This document shows, in pieces, positions 53,601 through 62,251 of a stretch of DNA of 64,000 bases (position 1 is its first letter; each line of letters opens with the position of its first letter). A model generated the notes under the pieces. The model made no database searches, was not told the origin of the DNA, and saw only the letters and a program-made list of their open reading frames with translations. The DNA is from Rhabdornis inornatus (lineage: Eukaryota > Chordata > Aves > Passeriformes > Rhabdornithidae), in NCBI GenBank assembly GCA_013397075.1, contig VWZS01010097.1, positions 156,727-220,726 on the forward strand, read 5' to 3'. The translations under genes were made by a program, and so were the position numbers.

Positions 53601-55829
53601 CTGCTGCCTACGAGTCATTAGTAATGCAAATGTTTGCACACTTAAACCTTCCAAAGGAGGAATGGTCAATCACTTCAAACTGATTGAAGTACACTTTGCA
53701 AATTGGTTTTTTGAGGTGGTCTTTCATTCATTTCTGGTGTTTATGGTGTGTGCTGCACTCAGGCCCAGTCCATGACACTCTCCCCCAGAGGCTGGTTAAA
53801 ATACAAAGGGAGTCAATGGCACTTGTGTTGGATTTTACAAACTGGAGAAGCAGCAGCAGTTTAATGCTGGAACTCTCATGGCAGCCAGGCCTTGTTGGGG
53901 TGTGTTTGTGGTGATTTAGTGCTGCAAGGAGATTCTGGTCTTTGAGACTTAAATCCCAAGTTTGCCTATGGGAAAACCAGAGGAAACAGGGAACCCCCAT
54001 GAACATCAGCCCTGTCCCAGAAGGATCCCACAGGAATGTCCAGGAAACAGGGAGAACTCCATGAACATCAGCCCTGTCCCAGGAGGATCCTACAGGAATG
54101 TCCAGGAAACAGGGAACCTCCATGAACATCAGCCCTGTCCCAGGAGGATCCCAGGACTGTCACTGCTTCCAGACCCCCTGTCCTTACTGGTCTCACAGTG
54201 GCACTGGGTACTGGGGTGTTTTCTGAAGCTCTCCCTCCCTCCCCCCCGGCATTGCCCGTGTGTCTGTGCCATGGGCAGTGCTGGCAGTGCCATACCAGGT
54301 GGCCTGTGGCACAGGGGAGCCCAGGGTGGTGCATGCCAGGGTGACATCCATCCTCTCCCAGACCGCGTGTGCCCGCAGCGGGATCCAGAACATGGGTGCC
54401 CGTCCCGAGAGCAGCTCCAGGAGTTCCTTCTCCAGGCAGGCCCGTTCCATAGCCTGTGCAGGGAGACACTGGGTAAGGGCACTGCAAAGGGATGGTGTTA
54501 CACAAATTCTGTGACATCAGGGACCTGTGATAACATTGCAGTGGCAGGGAGACACTGGGTAAGGGCACTGCAAAGGGATGGTGTTACACAAATTCTGTGA
54601 CATCAGGGACCTGTGATAACATTGCAGTGGCAGGGGTGCAAGGCCTTTAGTTGGAGGGATTTTGGGGTTGTCCTAACAGCTGCTTGGGTGTAGGATCCTC
54701 TCCAGAGCACAGTTTTAACCTCTGCCAGCAGAGGGGTCTGCTCTGACCTTCCTGCACAGCCCCTTGCGGTCAGCCCTGACTCGGAGCAGCCTGCAGATCC
54801 TCAGGACCTCCTCCTCCATCTTCTCCATGTCGTTCCCAAAACGAATCCTCTTCTGCCCCCTCTGCTCCAGCTCCAGGATGTCAGCTTCCCTTCTGAGATT
54901 GTACTCCCTGGAACTGCATGATGAAAAAAGCTGACAGAAGTAAAGATAAAACTTTTTTTCTCTTTTTTGGGGATCTTTTTTTGTTGTTTATAGCACACTT
55001 CTTGGTTAAATCAGGAGTGTTAAGGACAGAAACACCAGCTGATGGAGTGTGGGTAGGAATTTCAGGGAATTATCCCCCACAGGAACCAGCATTCCCAGAA
55101 GAGATCAAACTTCCATGGGGACCCACTGTTTGGCCAGTTTTAATCCCAGGGAGGAAGCTGGGAAAAGGATCAAAGGGAGGAGAGATGTGGCTGAGATTTT
55201 CTAGGAAAGAGGGAGAGTCCCATCTGTTACCATTTACTTATTAATCTGTCAGTATTTTCCATTTATTCCTGTAAAATCTGCTTTCTCTCACACCCTACAT
55301 GTAAGCAGGGCAAAGTTCCTCATTATCACATGGCACCATCATTTAATTTCCTGTGTTTTAGTTGAGGCCTCAACTAAAGGAAGGACCTCTGGACTGAACC
55401 TGCTCTTTTTGCTTCCAACAGAATAAATTGGAAGCTGTGACCCTGATGCAGAGCTGTGATGTTGCCTACAATGGTTATGTTGGAGTTAACAATAATTCCT
55501 GACTTACTTTGCTGTTTCAGAGGTCAAGGCAAGGGCAGCTGCTATCGATAGGTCTGAAGGGCTGAAAGTCTCCTCTTCCTCACTTCCAGGGGCAGATCCA
55601 TGGAAAAGAATCCAGATAATGTTCCATCATTTCCCAAACTCAAAATTCTACAAATCTGTGGATGTGTACAAAGCCCTGTCTGCACCTGATTGACTCAACC
55701 TGGCCCAGACTCTGGCACTTACCTGGTTTTAAACCTTTTTTTCCTGGTTGTGGAGCTCATTTCCAAGCTCTGTTTCCTCTCCTCCTTCTGCTCCTCCTCT
55801 CTGTGGTGGAAAAAAGCTCGAGTTCCCAT
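33694..55829 (-). CDS. MYOM3: Myomesin-3, 36 coding exons
   Basis: The product is an M-band protein that crosslinks myosin filaments in striated muscle. I joined 36 minus-strand exons; every junction keeps phase and the sum is 4,290 nt, or 1,429 residues (human MYOM3, from recall, 1,437). Domain order is a charged N-terminal region, two Ig domains, five fibronectin type III domains, and five C-terminal Ig domains separated by short helical linkers, the myomesin plan. The ATG at 55829-55827 has good Kozak context (cccaccATGG) and an in-frame TGA four codons upstream. MYOM3 rather than MYOM1/2 is supported by the lack of a long N-terminal repeat region, by N-terminal SEEEE and RGQKR..FGND matches, and by synteny with SRSF10 and IL22RA1. 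No frameshift or stop was seen. Exons are listed in the block entries below. Confidence 0.95.
34052..34172 (-). repeat. CR1 LINE fragment in MYOM3 last intron
   Basis: A catagaatcacag start, a ttaggttgg block and a tccaactcttaacccagccctgccaaggcc block match the reversed CR1 3' end. It is diverged and truncated, in the intron before the last MYOM3 exon. Confidence 0.75.
37886..37975 (-). repeat. CR1 LINE fragment in MYOM3 intron
   Basis: A tagaatcacagcctgg start with gggttggaagggacc and ccaaccccctgcc blocks, close to the avian CR1 3' consensus in reverse orientation. Confidence 0.8.
38069..38113. repeat. (TTAATG)n microsatellite
   Basis: About seven hexamer units of ttaatg with one short interruption (ttaattaatg). 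It lies within about 60 bp of the donor end of a MYOM3 exon, on its intronic side. Confidence 0.85.
39290..42968 (-). CDS. MYOM3: MYOM3 coding exons 21-26: first two C-terminal Ig domains
   Basis: Exons in transcript order are 42812-42968, 42392-42501, 41873-41917, 41609-41745, 40386-40530 and 39290-39349. They encode roughly residues 883-1100. Landmarks are IELGVDEEGFIYMAFEAPE, the linker LDKLLKRSHAIRNP, then LISGWNIDVLEKGEVRLWLE, DDKGVYTAQLKDGKAKNQ, and a basic helical linker AKVAEEAEAKRRQWKKKQG. These segments are among the best conserved parts of MYOM3. Confidence 0.93.
43241..45829 (-). CDS. MYOM3: MYOM3 coding exons 15-20: fibronectin type III domains 3-5
   Basis: Exons in transcript order are 45655-45829, 44947-45068, 44263-44450, 44002-44128, 43430-43608 and 43241-43355. 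Each pair builds one Fn3 domain, roughly residues 581-882. Typical Fn3 strands are clear: VVLQWDKPKDGLEPLGYYIY, GKEYVFCVKSVSEAG, MTIGWKAPKHKGGTKILGYF, LYEFRARAMNRAGVG, LRLHWEAPLYLGAGPVTGYF and CYIFRVRALNKAGVG. The repeated two-exon layout is the myomesin pattern. Confidence 0.94.
45988..46118 (+). repeat. CR1 LINE fragment in MYOM3 intron
   Basis: Sense-strand CR1 3' region: ccccatccctggaagtg, then a ggccaggtcagatggg block, then tttgaggtcccttccagccc. It lies between the exons for the second and third Fn3 domains. Confidence 0.8.
46816..48606 (-). CDS. MYOM3: MYOM3 coding exons 10-14: fibronectin type III domains 1-2
   Basis: Exons in transcript order are 48465-48606, 48181-48380, 47871-47924, 47603-47730 and 46816-46999, residues about 345-580. 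Fn3-1 carries GSPLNVKCHDVNKDCLVLSW and YQFRVKAVNKAGTSHPSKAS. A 54-nt exon encodes the acidic inter-domain linker VIPYDEGRTIEISKDDLEG. Fn3-2 carries PPTNVHASEVREDYVALAW and SFRFRVRSVNKFGISEPS. Confidence 0.93.
48693..49090 (+). mobile_element. Solo LTR of an endogenous retrovirus, with target-site duplication
   Basis: This 398-bp element starts TGTGG and ends CCACA, perfect 5-bp terminal inverted repeats. It is flanked on both sides by the 6-bp direct repeat TCTAAG (48687-48692 and 49091-49096). Inside are a CCAAT box, a TATA-like tttaaatac near 48992 and AATAAA at 49014-49019, the U3-R-U5 order on the plus strand. Six-bp duplications are usual for class II (ERVK-like) elements. No internal retroviral sequence remains. 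It lies in the MYOM3 intron between coding exons 9 and 10, in antisense orientation to the gene. Confidence 0.9.
49280..54453 (-). CDS. MYOM3: MYOM3 coding exons 4-9: N-terminal Ig domains 1-2
   Basis: Exons in transcript order are 54296-54453, 53202-53297, 52521-52609, 50256-50300, 49920-50060 and 49280-49441, residues about 115-344. Ig1 reads APMFWIPLRAHAVWE, VTLACTTLGSPVPQATWYKNG, DSAEYSVEVKNQYGEA, with conserved Cys, Trp and a Y-x-V end strand. Ig2 reads FAREKEPFTLSCHFSSDLLD, GITWFRDG, KEDEGFYTVRVPS. The linker YYGKESGFDSEIYKRS occupies the short 45-nt exon. The large intron at 50.3-52.5 kb holds no further exon that I can see. Confidence 0.93.
53981..54155. repeat. Minisatellite, about 61-62-bp unit, nearly three copies
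   Basis: Units start aggaaacaggg at 53981, 54042 and 54104 and share catgaacatcagccctgtccc and aggatcc blocks with few differences. It lies in the MYOM3 intron just past exon 4. Confidence 0.9.
54461..54632. repeat. Perfect 86-bp tandem duplication next to a MYOM3 acceptor
   Basis: Copy 1 (54461-54546) and copy 2 (54547-54632) read the same base for base, starting gggagacactgggtaagggc. The left copy ends within 8 bp of MYOM3 exon 4, so it supplies part of that exon's polypyrimidine tract. Perfect identity suggests a recent event or an assembly artefact. Confidence 0.92.
54748..55829 (-). CDS. MYOM3: MYOM3 coding exons 1-3: N-terminal charged region
   Basis: Exons are 55723-55829, 55508-55582 and 54748-54907, residues 1-114. 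Exon 1 encodes MGTRAFFHHREEEQKEERKQ and a basic stretch. Exon 2 encodes SEEEETFSPSDLSIAAALAL. Exon 3 encodes RRE-rich and LEQRGQKRIRFGND segments predicted to be helical. The match to human MYOM3 (EEEQKEER, SEEE, AAALALT, RGQKR, FGND) is clear. Exon 2 has a second in-frame acceptor at 55562, whose use would remove 7 residues. Confidence 0.88.
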
Positions 55830-56097
55830 GGTGGGATGTCAAAGCCAAACTTCCTTGCTGGAATAGATTAAAACATTCAAATCAGACACTTTAACAGAAT
55901 CTTTTGAAGTCCTTGCTCTGCTTTGGCGTTCAGGGGCTGTGAGTGAAGGTTCATATAAAACTATTTTCTGATATCCACACTATGAGAGGGGTTTGCTTCA
56001 CGATGCCTCTGTGGAAAGTGAGATCAGGGGGAGAAATGGAGCTGTCCCAAAACAGGGAACAGCCACTTGTGGCTAGATTGGTTTTTCCAGGATCTTA

Positions 56098-56212
56098 TCA
56101 GGAATCCTGGAATGGTTTGTGTTGGAAGGGGCCTTAAATCCCATGTGATGGGCAGGGACACCTCCCAGCAAACCAGGGTGCTCCCCCAGCTCCAGCTGCT
56201 GAACCAGAGCTC
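56098..56212 (-). repeat. CR1 LINE fragment
   Basis: The blocks tggaatggtttgtgttggaagg and gggcagggacacctcccagc match the reversed CR1 3' end. It lies just upstream of MYOM3. Confidence 0.8.
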
Positions 56213-58204
56213 TCCCTCATGTTCCCATGCACAAATCTGTAATTCCCCATTCCCAGGCTGCACACAGAACAGTCACAGCTCAGCATTCCAAGAGGATAAT
56301 TCTTCATCCAGTCCTTTGCATCCTTCAGGTGTTCCTCCTGAGCTCTTAGGGAAAGGTTGTAAAATCATGGAGGAAACAGCATCCTCCCAAATGTCAGCCT
56401 GCAAGGAGTGGCTCAGGAACAGCAGGATTTTCCCAAAGAGTGACCAGGGAAGATTCCCAGAGAAATCCCATTCCACAGGTGAAACACAGGAACAAACACT
56501 GGCACTCCTGGCTCCCATCTGTCCCTGGCTGTCCCCAGCCTCTGCTCTGGGAACCCACAGCTCGCTGCTTTTAGGCTCTGACTAATGGGTGGGCATTAAA
56601 GTCAATTTTTATTTAATTAAAGTCCCTCCTCATCTCCCTCTCCCTGCAGTTAAATCCCAAGCACTGTGCACATTTACAGGGTCTAAAAGCTCGAGTTACT
56701 TTGGAAAAGCAGCTTTGCAAATGTAATTGTTGCTGAATAGAATTTGTTCGAGCATAGCTGTAAATCTTTCCCTAGCTCGTGTTCCATGACTGAAATTTTC
56801 CCTTGGCAAATCTTCCACCTTGATTTGAGCTTTGCTGCTTTCAAATCAACCTGATAAAAATACAAACCCTCAGCTTTTCCTGGTATTATTTTATCATACA
56901 AATTTTTTACTTGTACAATTTTCTATTGATGTAAATAAATTTCATATAAACATTCCACGGAAAAGCAGAGTTGTGGCAAATACAAAATATCCTGACATGC
57001 AAATGAAAATACAGAATTATCTTGATAGTATTTCCTTCATGGGCATTAACTTTGGAAGAAACAACAAATGCTTACAAGTAAAAGAAAAAGAAAATAAAAC
57101 AGGCTTTCATGGGAAAAAAATAATTGTAATTTCATAGTTTCTGCTGTCTTCAGAAGTGGTTCAGCTGCAGAATGAGTTCTGTCATCCTGGGCATCAGAGC
57201 CTCATGAATAATTACTGATAGAGACTCATCTTTACTAAATAATGGTTTTTATTTTTCCCTGAACAAATTTCATTGTTTTATAAACACTGTTAAAACCTAC
57301 ACTTTTAAATTCAAATGCAGATTACTTTCTAAACATGCCAGTAAAACAGAGCAGATTCTGGTGAGAAAACACAAAGCAAACCAGGATTTTCATTATAACA
57401 ACACTGGAAAAACAATCATTAAAGCAGATACAATCACAAAGCCTAATCTATTTCTGCAGTGCAAGTCAAACAAAGCTGTCACACAAAACAACTGATGCTG
57501 CTCTGAAGGTCCTACAAAATCTTACAATAAACAGTTTATTTGCAGATAAACCAAACTCACCCGGTGAAGGCTGCAGGGAGAGCCCTGTCCCCAGGCAAGG
57601 GAAGGGACAAAGGAGAGTTTCCTTCTCCCTGGTGCTGACACCAGAATGACTCTCCCCAAAAGAATGTTCCCCATGTTGGAGTGCCCATCCTGCAGTCAAA
57701 TATAGCCCCTGCCAGGCCCTCCCTGACAATGGGGATGGCCCAGCTGGGGACACTCTCTGTCACTGCAGTGCCAGCCCGTCCCCCCCAGCTCTGCCAAATC
57801 ACCCTTTGCCCAATGATGGAAGGAGGGACAGGTAAAAGAGCAAAATCCACCAGATCCACCAAAATCCTGAGCACTGGGTTATGCTCTGCTCTTTTAGGAG
57901 TTCACCAAGCATCTAAACTGAATTATGGATATTTTAGCCCTGTCCAGGAATGTCCCTTGGGGTAACCTTGCCATTGCTGCCCAGCACAGTGACATCATTT
58001 GCTTTGACATCTCTTTAGTGAATGTCAGCTCCAGGCAAATCCTGGCAGTGTCTGATTACACCAGGAGCTCCAGCAGCTCGCAGGTTTTGGTGGGCTCTGA
58101 CTGTTTTATTTCCTTTTTCCAGCAAAAAAAGGCTTGGTGCCTCAGAGCAGGTGAGCTCTGTGTATCCAGCAGCCCATGGTGGTGCCTGAGAGTTTGGGGC
58201 AGGC

Positions 58205-58531
58205 TCAGAGAACAGAGATCGCTGATTTTCCATTTATTCGAGGTGGTCTTGCAGTTGCAGCATTTGGGGACAGCCCTTCCCAGAAATGTGAGGAGCAGGT
58301 GATGTTTCTTGTAGTGTCAGAAGGCCCTGTGGGAATTAATTCCACTATAAAATCTGGCACAGAACCAGTAGGAGCCATTTCTAGGAACTTTGTTTGCTTC
58401 ACCATCCAAACAAAGAGGAAACCCAGCAGGATCAGTGCCAGAACTCCCAGGACTTTCAGGTGTGAAGTTCCTTTAGTGGCTGTGTTTGTGACATTCGTAG
58501 GGAAGCAATAAAGGAAGGACTGGGCTGGCAT
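58205..58531 (-). CDS. Unrecognised 108-residue single-pass membrane ORF
   Basis: I do not recognise this protein. The frame starts with a true ATG at 58531-58529 and runs to a TGA at 58205. Residues 1-27 hold an N-glycosylation site (NVT). Residues about 28-46 are a strong hydrophobic segment (LKVLGVLALILLGFLFVWMV) followed by basic KQTK, and a Ser/Thr/Pro-rich tail follows. A minus-strand AATAAA lies 100 nt beyond the stop, near 58105. The segment after the membrane helix loosely resembles the juxtamembrane part of class II cytokine receptors such as IL10RB (KKTK, then a Ser-x-Pro), which is notable next to IL22RA1. It could be a small gene, the last exon of a receptor or its relic, or chance. 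Confidence 0.3.
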   Translation of the reverse strand: MPAQSFLYCFPTNVTNTATKGTSHLKVLGVLALILLGFLFVWMVKQTKFLEMAPTGSVPDFIVELIPTGPSDTTRNITCSSHFWEGLSPNAATARPPRINGKSAISVL

Positions 58532-58737
58532 GTCTGAAGCACTTTGGTGTGAGCTGAGCTGTCAAAGGAACACTTCCCCTTCATTGCTTTTGAATCCATG
58601 GCCACTCCAGTGCTTCCCTGAATTTTGTGTTATGAGAAGTAATGTGTAATCATCATCCATTCTGCTTAAAATGAATAATTTCATTCATTTTGTCACAACA
58701 ACCCTCTGTTATAAAATTTACTTCATTTTGAGGGGCA

Positions 58738-59030
58738 GGCACTGATCTCAGGTCTCTGTGAGCAGGGACAGGACTGAGGGAATGCCTGGAGCTGGTTCAG
58801 GGTGATTTAGGGTGGATTTAGGGAAAGGTTCTTCCCCCAAAGGGTGCTGGGCACTGCCCAGGCTCCCCAGGGAGTGGGCACAGCCCTGAAGCTGCCAGAG
58901 CTCCAGGAATGTTTGGACAGTACTCTCAAGCACAAAGTGGGATTTTGGGATGTCTGTGCAGGGCCAGGAGTTGAATTTGATGATCCCTGTGGTCCCTTCC
59001 AGCTCAGGATATTCTGTGAGCTCTCCATTC
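58738..59030 (+). repeat. CR1 LINE fragment
   Basis: A sense-strand CR1 segment of about 290 bp: a ggattttagg-type run, gggcactgcccaggctcccc, cagagctccaggaatgtttg, and the 3' part gatccctgtggtcccttccagctc with a ttctgtg end. Confidence 0.8.
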
Positions 59031-59962
59031 TGTCTCCAGAATCTGGAGCTTTCCTTTTTGTCCCTCAAGTAAGATTTTCCTCACAGAACTTGTTAAAAAT
59101 TCACCAGTGGTTTTTCATGGTGTTCAAACACCCTCCAGTGCCAAAATAAAGGAACAAACAGGGAGAGGGAATGGGATCCTTGGTTTGCAGAGTGTTCATC
59201 CCCGGGCAGGGATCCCTGCTGAGCTTCCAGCAGGGCTGCTGCTCGGGGAGTGAGCAAGTGCCAGCTCCCAGATTTAGCTGAGAAGACAAAGAGCAATGCT
59301 TTGCTCTAGGGTTACAGCTGCCACCTGCTCCTCTGCTGTCCTTGTGACAACTGAAGCACAGAGCTCACCTGCCATCCGTGTGACATCTGCTGGGGACACA
59401 GCTCCTGGTGGCAAGGCACCTCCTGCTTTTGTCATCATTGTGGCAAAACCTCCAGTTTTATTGTCCAGAGCTATCAGAACTCTTATCTGGAGCAGCCAGG
59501 ATGGCTGAGGAGGAGAGCCTTGTTAGGCACAGGTGGCTTGCATGGGAAGACCTTTGGAACAATGTTGAAATCCTGCTGTTTATCTGGAAATGTTCCTCCA
59601 CAGAAGGAGCTGGAGATAAGGAGGTCCTGGAGCAGCTGTTTGACACGAATGGATCTGTTTGCTTCTGAGCAGAGGGAGGCAGTGAGGGCAGCAGGGACGA
59701 CGTGTTCCTTGTGCCAATAAAATTCAACAGCACCAACATTTCTCTCCAGGCTTTTCCAAAGAGAAATAGCTGGAGAAGGGATGATTTGTGTGTTAAATTT
59801 AGGAGGTGACTCATGAGACAAGAATCAATTTCCCTCTGCTCAGAAGATCCAGGCCTTAAAGATCAATATTGACTAAGGCATGACGAGAGCAGGAAGTTGA
59901 GGATATTGCAGTCAGTCCCTCCTTAGGACAGGACTGTGATCCCTGAGGGGGTAGAGCAGAGA

Positions 59963-60044
59963 GGATGGGATGGGATGGGATGGGATGGGATGGGATGGGA
60001 TGGGATGGGATGGGATGGGATGGGATGGGATGGGATGGGATGGG
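59963..60044. repeat. (TGGGA)n microsatellite
   Basis: About 16 uninterrupted copies of the pentamer tggga. It is likely polymorphic in length. The open frame on the other strand here (repeated Pro-Ser-His-Pro-Ile) is only a translation of the repeat. Confidence 0.97.
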
Positions 60045-62251
60045 GCTGGAATCATTCCTGCCTTTTGTTCACTGGGGGGTGATGCAGCCCTGAAGATATT
60101 TAAGGGCCTGAAGGAGAGGTGATGTTTCAGCTCAGGGACACTTTGCATCTTTAGGCACCTCAGTGCATTCTAAACATCCACTCCCAGATTTCTTCAGCTC
60201 CCACCTGTCCTCCAGCAGGATGACACATTTATTACATTACATTATGAGTCTGGGCATGGGTTCTGCAGAGGGATTTGGAAAGGCTTTTAGAATAGAAAAT
60301 AACATAATTTTAGAAGCAGATTCAAATGCTCTCCCAAGGCCCCCATCCCTTCCACACTCCTCTGCCCATACTCATCCTGTGCTGGGGGTTGTGTTTCACA
60401 ACACAATCCAAAATGTTCATATTGTGGCATTTGATTACTCACTGGGAATGTTGTTGACACAAGATATGCAGCCCACAGGCAACTCTGAAATAGGTAATTG
60501 GCATCACTGGCTTTAAATGCCTCTCCAGGGGGCTTTAGTGAAAAAAAAATGTTACCCCAGGGGTCTCCCAGTCCTTGGGAACAACTCCAGGAGCTGCAGC
60601 ATTTCTCTGAGAGTTATTTTTTGGGGCACAGAGTACAGGAAACAGATCAAAGGACATTCCACAAACCCTTTGGTGGTGAATGGTATGGAATGAACTCCCT
60701 GGAAATGTCCTGCTGCTCACTGCCCAAGCCATGCACGTATTTCAATCTTTGATACCCTGACACTTCTTCACCACACTTGGAATTTTCACCTTTTGGCCTC
60801 ACAGGGCTGTGGTCCTTCGTCAGTTGTTGGTGCTGGAGCTCAGAGCTGAACCTTGGCCTGTAAAGTTTCTAAGACTATTTCTTTAATACTGAGTTGAATC
60901 ATCAAAAATCTTCACTTCATAAGCCTATGGCTTATTTGCACAATCACCCCAAAGCAAGTGGAATTTAGCCTTTAGCTTCAGCTTTCCTGGGCTGAGAAAA
61001 CAAAACCCCCAAGTGCACTTGGAGTGGGAACAGCTGAATTTTGCCTCTGCTCAGCACTGGTCTCTTTGAGTAAATACTTCCCCATACCAATCAAACTTTG
61101 CTTATTCCTGTAAATGCTTTCACTTCTCTAAAACCAATGTCCTCAGACACATTTTTTCACCACAGCAGTGGAAATGAACAGGCTGAACTGTGCTTTCCTC
61201 TGAAAAATAATCACTTCCTCTGGCCCCTGAATTAGAATTTAGCTTGCTTTTGGTGGAGGTCCAAGTGCTCCAAGGATTTTGACTCCCAAAAGATGGTCAT
61301 GGCAGCTCTGGAGGATGTGCCAGGAACATGGAGCAGGTTCCTCATGGGCAGTGAGGGGTGGGAGGAAGAGCTCCAGACCTCCCTGGTCTCCTTTGTGGAT
61401 TACTGAGTGCTTGGATAAATTGGGATAAATTGAAATTGGGGGTAGAACTGGGAGTGCTGCAAATCCTCACATCCCTGCCTGCCTGGAATGTGATCCCAGG
61501 TGCTTCATCCCAGGAAGGGAATGTGTGACTATTGCAGAGGAAGAAAGGAGCAGCAGTTGAGAAATCTCAGAACTGGGCCAAGGCTGCATTCATCTGCTGC
61601 AGAGATGAAAAAGGCTTTATCTTTGTACAGGCATTAAAAAAGGCTTTGTCTTTGTACAGGTATTAAAAACCACAGGGAACAGGGACATATTTCACAGAGC
61701 TGCTGCATCAGTTATACAGTTATACAGTTATATCAGTTATACAGTTTTAAGGACTCCTTTAAAGGCAAAGTCTATTCCAGGGAAGTGGAATACTCTTGTC
61801 CAAGTCCTTTATCCAAGGGTAGAACACCAGTAACTATTTACTTCTTTTACTGTACCCTAGGTTTGCATACCTGAATTTCTCCAAAGGGAAGGTACATCTT
61901 AGCCCTCGATTTTTGGTGTTGGTAAAGAGAAAACACAGTTTCTGTTGTGAATTTTGCTAAATTTTCAGTAAACCGAACCTGGGATTGGAAACTGAATCTT
62001 AACATCTTTTAAACTAATCCAATCCCTAATAAATTTGAGAATATGCAAGAAATATAGACCTGTTGTTTAAGTGCAAAGGTACAGTGTTGCAGTGTAACAA
62101 GGAGTAATTCTATCAGTAAAGGCACCAAACTCCACAATGGAACAGTGGCAGCCCTGAGCTCTGTTAATACAGCCAGGATCAGCTGTGGTTTTGCATTGCT
62201 TCTGTTTCAGGCAAGAAAACATCATCTGGATTTTAATACCATTAAGGCATC

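Larger units (their letters stand above)
55830..62251. other. IL22RA1-MYOM3 interval
   Basis: About 6.4 kb that must hold the MYOM3 promoter and 5' UTR and the IL22RA1 3' UTR, none of which I can place precisely. It contains two CR1 pieces, a TGGGA microsatellite, a 108-codon transmembrane ORF, and a small splice-flanked segment at 60443-60484. No CpG island is seen, consistent with a tissue-restricted MYOM3 promoter. Confidence 0.5.

Noticed and set aside
53981..54632. Tandem units that could suggest a CRISPR-like array
   Set aside because: Adjacent direct repeats without spacers, in an animal intron; ordinary tandem duplication.
57466..57874. Minus-strand frame with an apparent PPSIIG segment resembling a cytokine-receptor D2 start
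   Set aside because: The similarity is a few residues only; there is no conserved Trp/Cys pattern and no clear splice sites.
59912..60148. A frame with a repeated Pro-Ser-His-Pro-Ile stretch
   Set aside because: Direct translation of the TGGGA microsatellite.
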